Positions 21,952-31,466 of a stretch of DNA of 64,000 bases are shown here, piece by piece. The stretch's first letter is position 1, and each line of letters opens with the position of its first letter. Below the pieces are notes generated by a model. That model saw nothing but the letters and a program-made list of their open reading frames with translations. It ran no database searches and was not told the DNA's origin. The position numbers and the translations under genes were made by a program. The stretch spans positions 835,185-899,184 of the forward strand of contig JAHGAU010000026.1 in the NCBI GenBank assembly GCA_019925105.1. The letters are read 5' to 3'. The stretch comes from Niebla homalea (lineage: Eukaryota; Ascomycota; Lecanoromycetes; Lecanorales; Ramalinaceae).

Positions 21952-22139
21952 TATTAAAGTATTAATAACTCCTTATGGTATTATCCAGTATATATACGTA
22001 TTAACTTAGACGTATTATGTATATTAAAGCACTTAGCCGTATATCTCAGAACGGCCGGGATCCTTTGGAGATAGATTTGCTCTTCCTACACATACCTAGA
22101 TAACTGAATCAATGAATACGTTGCATACCAATATCATCA
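21952..22139 (+). repeat. 3' LTR of the Copia element
   Basis: This is 188 bp, the same length as the 5' LTR. Here the inner (left) part is mutated (TGTTGGAGTG has become TATTAAAGTA) and the outer (right) 90 or so bases keep the original CA/TG, the mirror image of the 5' LTR. Confidence 0.93.
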
Positions 22140-22144
22140 GTTAA
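22140..22144. repeat. Target-site duplication GTTAA (right copy)
   Basis: GTTAA directly follows the 3' LTR and matches 17217-17221. Confidence 0.9.
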
Positions 22145-23091
22145 CCATTGCAAAGCCTTCACTAACACCGATCTTGGACCTCTTGTTGTAGAGATTGCTG
22201 TAGGTACGGATAAGCTTTGCTTCTCTCAAGAACGAATTGAATGTTTCTAGAAGCGGTGCGCACAGCTCTGTTTCATCCCGCAGAGAGGCGCCTATCTCCA
22301 TTTTGGAGTTGACCGCTGAATACCTGGTTTTCTCAAACCATTGATACTCTCTACTCAAATGCTCGAGTGTAGCATCAAGAATATCGTGGTCAGTAGGGAT
22401 TTATTGGATCTGTCGCGAAAACGCTAAGAAGGTTTGTACCCTCTCCGTGTAATCGTTTGCTGATTTCAATTGCTGAGCTTTGAATTCCTAGAATTCCAAT
22501 TGGTTTTGCAGGTATTAAGTGTACGGAAACGTTGAGCCAGGGCTGGAAGATTATTACTTGCCCATTCATATAGAGGACCCGAGAATTCCTGCAAGAAATC
22601 ATATGTCATCAGTAGCAGATTTCTAGCAAAGTATGCATGGAGGATCATTGGATGTCGCAGTAGTTGTATGCCGCTTGCTCCCTGACAAATAGATCCGAAA
22701 TTCTCTCTCATTGCAGGTGGCCATCCTAGCACGACAACATGTAACCTCTTGAACAGGTCGTAATTGGAGCATAGGGAGAATCGTCTCCGAGAAAGATCGC
22801 GGGCTGTCTCGTCGCCGTGGACCAAATTTGAACGGCTTACAGCAGAACACCATAGCTCTGTCATGATCATCAGTGCTCATAGTCTGACTGAGGCCAAAGG
22901 TCTAGACCACTTCTATCACCTACCTTGTTGATGCGGCTTGTACGTCGTTTGATCAAACCGCGTGGCACTTCCTGGCATGTGCTGACGAGATATAAAGCCT
23001 GCAAATCGAGGGGAGATGTCGAATGTCTCGAAAAGAGGAGGTCTGCTGAGGTGAGAGAAAGCTTCTCTCCCTTTGCACACGATCGACAAAT
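22145..23091 (-). pseudogene. 5' part of the disrupted CorA-like transporter gene, with a RIP-type stop
   Basis: This is a coding remnant read on the - strand. Exon pieces 23091-22920, 22875-22525 and 22477-22145 are joined by putative introns of 44 nt (22919-22876) and 47 nt (22524-22478); these splice choices are my best frame-keeping model and are less sure than the coding assignment. Readable blocks include LDLQALYLVSTCQEVPRGLIKRR, WPPAMRENFGSICQGASGIQLLRHPMILHAYFARNLLLMTYDFLQEF, and SREYQWFEKTRYSAVNSKMEIGASLRDETELCAPLLETFNSFLREAKLIRTYSNLYNKRSKIGVSEGFAMVN. These match the cytoplasmic half of fungal CorA-like proteins. In the third block's frame a TAA at 22403-22401 interrupts ..FSRQIQ*IPTDHDILDATLEH; CAA to TAA is a C-to-T change at CpA. 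The most N-terminal exon is not visible and may lie in or beyond the damaged region. Confidence 0.75.
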
Positions 23092-23220
23092 CTGTATAGG
23101 AGCATGGAAAAGTGTTAGACTCGTTGAAAGATTATACCTTGAGCCATCTAGCTAGCCGCTCGCTTACGGGGGCGCCAGGTTACTTACACGACTCTTGTAT
23201 CATAGCTCCTAGGTTGGCTA
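23092..23220. other. Unassigned sequence between pseudogene and hairpin region
   Basis: Normal-GC sequence that may include the missing first exon or promoter of the disrupted CorA-like gene. Nothing can be assigned with confidence. Confidence 0.3.
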
Positions 23221-23227
23221 TCCTAAG

Positions 23228-23345
23228 GTACTAGTGATGCGTGTATTACCGTCAGAGCTTCAAGCTGACAGTAATTACCGTTTTGGGGCCAAAAAGGCCT
23301 TGTCAGACGGTAATTACTGTAAGTTACGTGTATCTCACGTATTTC
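23228..23345. repeat. Cluster of overlapping inverted repeats (hairpin region)
   Basis: A perfect 13-bp inverted repeat, ACAGTAATTACCG (23268-23280) and CGGTAATTACTGT (23308-23320), encloses a smaller GGCC-AAAAA-GGCC stem. To its left is an imperfect palindrome around AGCTTCAAGCT (about 23252-23269). To its right is TACGTG-TATCT-CACGTA (about 23325-23341). TTACCG-type motifs recur three times. Such dense symmetry is typical of transposon ends or a structured replication/regulatory site. No partner end was identified. Confidence 0.6.
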
Positions 23346-23600
23346 TGATTAATAATCCTCTTTTGGCCTATAATATTATTTTATTTTACCGTTGGAGGTC
23401 CGTAAAATCGTTCTTCCGTTACCGGCTTTTATCCAGATTTTCAACTTTCTTATATTATAAATTATCTGTAGGCGCTCTCGCAGCTGCTTCTGATCCCATT
23501 GGCTTAGGCCAGATAGGGCCTAGTACCCCTGGCTGCTTTAACTATATACATAAAGGCTTATTATTCTTTTTACGCTATTTTTAATCTCGCCCTTATCCTT
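23346..23600. other. Transition from normal sequence into the AT isochore
   Basis: Sequence up to about 23540 retains CA/TG and moderate GC (for example around 23470-23540), then GC content drops within a few tens of bases. An open frame (23234-23584, +) spans the hairpins but has no recognisable domain and is not proposed as a gene. Confidence 0.5.
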
Positions 23601-26600
23601 TCCATTTTAAATAGTATTCCTTATTAACCTTTTACTTTTATTATAAGCTTTAATTAATTATAAATTATTAATATTACCCCTTAAACGGAAATAATACTTT
23701 ATTTAATAAGACCTAGGACATCGGATATATAAATAAAGACCGGAAGTAAATATAAAGAGGAAGGGCTTTATAATATTATCTTCCTATACTCTTTAACCAT
23801 CTTTTTATACTTAATAATATAAGATATTAATATAGATTAATATTTAAAGTTTTAATAATAATATTTTTATTTTTTTAAGTAATCTTAAATCGTATTTTAA
23901 TAAATTACTTAAACCGTTTTAAGTATAAAAAGTTAAGAATTTAATTCTCTTTCTAAAGTTAAAAAGTAAAATAAAAAACCCGATCCTTTTTTTTTTTTTA
24001 ATAAAGAATTTATCGATTAATTATTAATAAAAAGTTAATTATACTTTATTAATAGCTTATTAAAGGTAAAAAGTAAAGTAAGAAATTTAATTCTTCTTTT
24101 TAATAAAGAGTTTATTAATTAATTATTAATAAGCCGATCGTCCTTTATCGGTAGCTTATTACGGACAGGAAAAAAAGCGGGAAACTTAATTCTTTTTTTT
24201 AATATAAGGTTTAATAATTAATTATTAATAAGTCGGTCGTTCTTTATTAATAATTTATTAAAGGTAAAAAGAAAATTAAAAAATTATATTTAATTATTAA
24301 TTAAAATTTTATTATCCTTTATATTTTATTTTAATTAGCGTAAAGCCGGTAATATAAAAATTATAATTAATATTACTTTATACTTTAACGGAAGGTAAAA
24401 AAATAAACGTAAATTCCCTATAATATAAAAGATTAATGGGGAAAATACTATATTAAATCCTTTAACTTATAATAGTCCCCTTTATTATAATTATAATTAC
24501 TTAACTTAATTAAAAACTTTTACGATAAACGTATCCGTAAAAGCTATAAGGTTATCCTCGCGATATTAAGGTAAGTTTCGTTTCTAACTTAAGACCTTTA
24601 TACTTAAAGGTATTTTATATTAATTTTTAAACGTTAAGCCGGTAATAGACGATATATATAAATTAAATTTACGTATAATAATTTCAGTAAACGATTTTTT
24701 AAAGCTTATACCGTCTATTATTATAAAAAAACTATATTAAAAAAACGTAAAAAAAAAGGAATAATAAATATAAAATAGAGCCGAAAAACTCATAAAAAAA
24801 GGCCGATTAAGACGTAAAGAAAAGGGGATAATAAGTATAAAATAAAGCCGGAGGACTTATAAATAATAACCAATTAAACCGTAAAAGAAGGGGAATAATA
24901 ATATAAGATAAAGTAGCTGGAGAATACGTAAAAAAAAAAGGGCAGAATAAAATATAAGAAGTAAAGGTTTTTAAGTATAAAATAAAGCCGGAAGATATAT
25001 AAAAAAAACCGAATAAAGCGTATTAAATAATATAAGCGTAAGATAAAATAAGGCTAATTAAATATAAAGTAATATTAATAATAAAGTATAATATCAGATT
25101 TTAAATAAAATTATTAAAATATAATTAATAAAATTCTTTTCTTTATTAATAATTACGTTATATAATAATAATAACGTTTAAGGGATTAAGATTTTTAATT
25201 AATAACGATTAATAATAATATAGAAAGAATTTATAAAATTAATAAGCTTATAAATATATTTTTTAATATTAATCCAATATAGGACGTTATATATTACTTT
25301 AATAATAAGAAAGTAAAAATTAAAATTAATTTAAATAATATATATAACTTTAATAATATAATAGAATAATTAAATATTTTTAATTATTTAGTATAAGCTT
25401 TTATTCCGTAAGTTTTAAGGAATTAATAGATTAATATTTATTAAATTAAAGCTTTAAATAATTTTAATATTATATATATAATAGGGATAAAAAAAAAAAA
25501 ATACTTATATATTTATTATATTTTTCCTTAAAGTATACGGAATAATTATTAAATACTTTTGGAAAATTAAATATTATAATTTATTATATATAAAGGATAT
25601 CCGTAAAAAGATTTATATTAATAATATATTAATATTAAAAAGCTTTTTACGATCCGATTTTTCGAAATTTAAAATAAGTTACCTTATTACTTTATATTTA
25701 CTTTAAATATCCCTTAATACCTTTAATTTTTAATTTTTTTTTTGTTTTACGTCTTTATTATAAAGAAGGTAAATATAACCGTTTACGAGACTTACTTTAA
25801 CGGGGAATTTAATATAATAAATATTATTAAGGCGTTAATTATTATTATTATTACTTTAATCGCAATAAATTATATAAAACTCCTTAACTTAATAATTAAA
25901 GATATTATTTAATATAAAGTAAGAATTTTAAAATTTAAGAATTAAGTTTTTTTAATACTTTAAGAAAATATAATTATTACGGTATTCCAATAATAAATAA
26001 TAAAAAAAAACGTTATAATAAATTTTATTAAAATCGATCCTACCCTTCTTATAAAGGAAGCCTTAAAGTTAAAACTTTAAAAAATAAATTACTTTTTAAT
26101 AATTATAATAATCCGCGTTTAACTCTTAATAAAAATGTTTTAAACGTACGTTAATATAAATACTTTTATTCGTAATATAGATTATTTCTTTTAATTAAAA
26201 TAATATTAATAAATTAATAATTATAATTATTAATAATTTCTTAATAATATAAATAATAAATTAAGTATATAATATACAATATAATAATTTATTAAGTTAA
26301 TTTAAAAATATATCGATAAATTAAGAATAAAAATAATTCTTAATTTTTTCTTAATAATAGTAAATCCTTTTTATATATTTTTATATTTAATTATTTTTTG
26401 GAACAAGATAATACGGTATTTTTCCGTTATATTATAAACTATTTATAAGATAATAAGTTATAAATATAATACGTAATTCTAAGTATATATAATAAAAAGC
26501 GAAATAATAAGATTAAAATTAATATATATATTTATTAATAAAAATAATATTAATTAAATATTATAAATAAAAACCTAAAAAATTAATTCTTATTAAAAAT

Positions 26601-29600
26601 ATAAAAGTATTATATTTACTTTTAAAAGACTCTTAACCCTTAAATTACGGTATCCTATAAGCGTATTATTAAAGGAGCCTTATATTGGGTTAAGATTATT
26701 AATATAAACGTTAATATATAAATATTAATAATAAGAAGTCTTTATTTAATTAATAAAGCGTTTTATTTATTAAAAGCGTTTATAAATATATTTTTAAATA
26801 ATTATAATTAAAAACTTAATATCTTAATATAATAATAGTTTTAAAATATATTTATAAATATATTTAACGTCCTTATATATTAAGCTTAAGATATTAATAT
26901 TTTAAGATAAATCTTTTAATATATTTAATAATCTTTAAATATTTATAAGACTGATTTTAATATTTTATAATATATAATTTCTTTAAGTTCTTTTAAAAAA
27001 TATAAACTTATTTTAAATATAAAGTATTAAGGCATTTATTAATTAAAAATATTAATAATTAACGTTAAAGATTTTATAGATTTTAAATATTAATAAATCT
27101 TAAAATATATAGCTATAAGGAATAAATAAATAATATTAATATAAAAGTTACTTTTTAAGAATATTTAATATTTTATAATTAAAATAAAAATACGTTTTAA
27201 TATTTAATAAATTTTAGAATATTAAGATTTATATTAACGTATACGTATTAAATTAATTAATACGCGAACGTAACTTAATTAATTAAGTATATCGTAATTA
27301 TTTATTTTATTAAAAATTTTAAGAAGTTCTTAAAAAATATTTAAAGTTATTTTAAATTTTCTTTATTTAATATAAGTTTCCGTTAATAATATAATTAAAC
27401 GTCGGAATACTTTTAAATATTTTTTACCGTTAATTCTTAAAACGTTAAATTCCGGAAATATTAAGCTTTTAATATTATTAAATATCCTTAATTTATAATA
27501 TATATCCGTTAAATAATATATTATATAAAAGTAATTTACGTTATTAAAGATTATTTATAAATATCTTTTAAAATAATATTATATATATTTAAATTTATTT
27601 TTATATTATAAGACTTTATTAAAGACTATATTCTTTATCTAAATTACTTAAAACTTTAATAAAAAGATAACGGAACTTTTTATTTTTTAACTTCTTAAAA
27701 ATAAAATTACTTTAATAAAATATTTTTATAAAATTATATTTTTAATTTAAGAAAATAATAAATATTTATAAGTATAATATAATTTAATATTTATAAAATT
27801 AATATTAATTTATTATAAAAGCTTTTATATTATAACTTTAAAACGATTATAATTACTTTAAAATTATAATAAGATACTTTATTAATATATAATTGTTATC
27901 CGTAAATATTTTAATAAATTAATAAGATTAATTTTAATTAATATTAAGGTTATTTTATTTATACGGGACGTAATACTTAGTTTATAGACTATTAAGTATA
28001 CTTTTATTAAATTCTTTTAAATAAAGGTTGGTAAGGAAGGTTTTTTTTTTAAAGGTATTATTAAATACGTTTTATATTAAGCAATAAAAGGTTTCCAAGG
28101 TCTTAAAACTTAAGGTTATAGTTAATAACGGAATTTAAATACGATTTTTAACTTATAAAAGCTTTAATATTAGATTACGGGGGTAAAGGTAAATTATAAA
28201 TATTAATCCGAATATATTTAATTCGTTTTCCTTAAATAATTTGGATATATAATTTCATACTTAATCGCTTAATAAATATATAAGCGAATTATTTAACTTT
28301 CTATATATAATAATTAAATTAAATTAAATATAATCTTTAATTATTTATTTAAGCTTAATCTTATTTAAGAAAAGTTAAATAACTTAATTATTAAAGCCGG
28401 CGTTATATATAATTATATAATATATATTGCCGTTATAACTTTATTATTTCTATAAGTTAAGGCCGTAATTAAGTATATGAATATATACGTTAAAACCGCT
28501 TAAAGAAAATACTATACGTAAGAAAGAAAAGACTTTACGTCGTTTTTAATTATAGTTAATTTTTAACCTTAAAAAGTAAAAGTTATTAATTACTTATTTA
28601 TACTTATATTTAAAAAATAAAAAACTTAATAACGATAAAGAATTAAGGCTTAAATCTTATTTAAAAGATTAAATTAAATTATTTAATATATTATTAAGGA
28701 TTATTATACGTTTTATAAGTATTATTTCTTAATTTATAAAATTTAAATTACGCTTTTTTATATAGTTTCTAAGAATAACGATTATTAAAGTCAAATTAAT
28801 ATTACTTTTTTTATTATAATTACGCTTCCGTTTTTTAAATTTTATAAATAAAAACTTCTTTATTTAATTAAGTTTATAATAAGTTTTATTATTATTAAGC
28901 ATAAAGTAATATAATAAATTACGATTTTAAATAACGTATTTAATAAGTTTTATATACTTTATTTTATATAATCTATAAATCTTATATTTATTTAAAATAT
29001 AGAATATTAAAATTATATAAAATTAATTTATAATACTTAATATAAATTATAAAAATTATTTTCCTTTATTAATCTCTTAATAAATAAGACTTAAGTTTAT
29101 TATATACGTAATAAATCTATATATATTACCTTTTTAATTATTAATTAATTTTTCGTTTTTTATTTTATTAATATTTTATAATAGATTATTATAATATTCC
29201 TTAAACTTTATATCCTTTATACCGTACCGCTTTAAAAGCTTAATTAATATAATAATTATTATATTACGGAATTAGAAAATAATCTTATTAAGTTCTTTAT
29301 TAAAAAGGCTTATAAGGTTATTAAAACAAGGATAATTAAATTTAATTAACGTATAATATAAAATACTTATTATATTATAAAAATTTAATTATAAAGCTAT
29401 ATTACGTATTATTATTAAGTATTTTAAGTATTATAATTAATAAAAGAAATTTATTATTAAGCTTTTAAATAATATAAACCTATTTTTATCTTTTAACGTA
29501 ATAATTTATATTTATTTTATTTAAGTCTTTTTTTCGCCCCTTAAATTATTATAATAATTATTATAATTTAAACGGGAATAAGCGTTAATTTTAATGTTTT

Positions 29601-31330
29601 ATAAAATATTACGCTTATATTTCTTTAAAACCCTTTTTTAACTTTCTTAAAAACGTTTTATAATTATATTTATAAATCCTTTTAACGTAATATTAATTTA
29701 TAACCTTAAATAGCGGTTTTAATAATATAATATTAAGGACCTTTTAAAGAAGTTATATTATTTTTACCTTAACTTAAAGTATTTATAGTATCCGGGAAAA
29801 AAATAAAACCATTTAAATAAAGACTTTTTATTTATTTATAACGTTTTAATTATTTAAGATAATATTAAAGTTTATTAAGTAATTATCCTTAATAAGTTTT
29901 ACGGTTAAGTCCGGATTTCCAGTATTTATTTGTTTACGATATAATAAAGTAATTAAAGTTAACCTTATTTACTTTAAAGTTTATTTAAGTTAAAGGTTTT
30001 AAATTAATTATTAATAAAAATTTATATTTTCTTTTGAATTAATTTAATCTTTTAATACTTTAAGCTTTAAAGGAATATATAAGGAATTCCGAATAAGAAA
30101 TATAAGGATATTATTTTTATTCCCTTAAAGGTTTAAAAGTTTATAATATATATACTTATTATATTTTATTAAAACCGTATTATTAATATACGTAAAATAA
30201 CAATTTATTAATAAAAATAAATCCTAATAATTTATTTAACGCCAAGATTAAATAATAGTTATAACGGGAATTATTAAATTATAATTAATATATACCGATA
30301 TTAAGTTCAATAATATCGTATTATATAATTATCCGGAAACCCAATTAATATATTTATTATTATATTAAGGCTCCGTTTAATTATCTTCTCTATATTTAAC
30401 GATAATCGTCCCTTAAAAAGCTTTAATTAAAATAATATATTTTATATTTCTTTTAAAATAAAATATTTAAATTAACGTAAATATAAAATACTTAAAAAAT
30501 TAATATATAAATATACGTTTTATATTATTATATATTTTATACTAAATTTATATTATAAACGTATTATTTTATTACCGGAAAATTTAAGAAAACTTTAAAA
30601 TAATAAAATTATTTACTTTTCCGATTCTTTTATTATCTTAAAGGGAATATTTTTATAAAACGGCCGGAATTAATCTTTATAATCCTATTTAAGGATTTTA
30701 AGGACGGAAAAGGTATTATAATTATCGTAATATTTTAAATAAAAATATAAAAGGTTTTCCGTAAACTTTTGGAGGACGTAAGTATTTAAACGTTAAATAT
30801 TATTAATAAATATATTAATAAAGATATAAATATATTATTTTAATATTTTAATATAAATATATTCTTTATAGCTTTCTTATATATATTAAGCTATAATATA
30901 ATATAATAATAATAATATTTACTTAAAAAGGTTTAAATTTATTATATTCCGTTAAATAAATAATATTTTTTAAAATCATTAATCTTAAAAGGTATCGTTC
31001 TATATTAAAATCTTCCGATAATAATTATACGGAAAGTATAAATTAATCTTAATTAAAAAAATTAAAAAGTAATTCTTTACGTAAATCCGGGAGTAATTTA
31101 TTAATCCTAAAGACGGTAATTATATTTATAATATATAATAAAATATTTTTAATTTATTAAATATATTATTAAAATATATATAGTCCGTTAAGATATATAA
31201 AACGGTTAAGCATTTTACGGTATATAATTAAGAAAACTACTATAAAGCAATTTTAATAATTAATTAATGGATTAATAACTTATTAAATAAGGAAAAGCGT
31301 AAAACATATAGACTTAAGCATATTAATTCG
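23601..31330. other. AT isochore, RIP-degenerated repeats (block 1)
   Basis: The sequence is almost entirely A/T with scattered CpG, ApG/CpT and GpC. CpA and TpG are extremely rare and TAA/TAT triplets dominate, so every frame is full of stops. I see no intact gene, RNA gene or LTR pair that I can support by eye. A tandem-repeat relic at 24758-25035 is listed separately. The content is most simply the remains of several transposons mutated by RIP. Confidence 0.8.
24758..25035 (+). repeat. Degenerate tandem repeat, about 66-74 bp period, 4 units
   Basis: Units starting near 24758, 24826, 24892 and 24966 share a core resembling GGATAATAAGTATAAAATAA followed by AGCCGGAGGA-type sequence. Period varies (68, 66, 74). 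Sub-units of about 20-27 bp (for example AAAAAGGCCGATTAAGACG) are visible within. It resembles the reverse complement of the 50.86-51.31 kb array. Confidence 0.6.
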
Positions 31331-31466
31331 GGACATCTCGGGGATATTATTTAGGGATATCGCTTCAGGACATTACTTAAGCATATTACTTAGGCGTATT
31401 ACTTAAACGTATTACTTAAATATATTACTTAAACGTATTACTTAAACGTATCACTTAAACGTATCC
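31331..31466 (+). repeat. 13-bp tandem repeat (minisatellite), about 10 units
   Basis: Successive 13-mers run without gaps from about 31342 to 31458, most of the form ACGTATTACTTAA, with divergent copies at the left (GGATATTATTTAG, GGATATCGCTTCA, GGACATTACTTAA, GCATATTACTTAG). A partial unit precedes at 31331 and another follows to 31466. The left units keep CA and GG bases, so this array is less mutated than its surroundings. Confidence 0.85.

Larger units (their letters stand above)
17222..22139 (+). mobile_element. Full-length, RIP-inactivated Ty1/Copia LTR retrotransposon
   Basis: The element is 4,918 bp with 188-bp LTRs and a 5-bp target duplication. It lies in + orientation, antisense to the host gene. 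Internally every frame is broken, but Copia landmarks survive in order. Integrase-like sequence lies around 19.2-19.7 kb. Reverse transcriptase (about 20.3-21.0 kb) shows remnants of KALYGLKQ near 20770-20790 and KSLGF near 20830-20845; the YVDD box has become TATATAAATAAT (YINN) at 20908-20919. RNase H (about 21.3-21.9 kb) ends with an ADILTKPL motif degraded to ITDILIKPL at 21809-21835. Integrase before reverse transcriptase, and YVDD, define Copia rather than Gypsy. Nearly all CpA/TpG have become TpA, the mark of RIP. The element cannot be active. Confidence 0.93.

Noticed and set aside
23234..23584. 116-residue open frame across the hairpin cluster
   Set aside because: It runs through palindromes into the AT isochore, has no domain and a composition unlike neighbouring genes.
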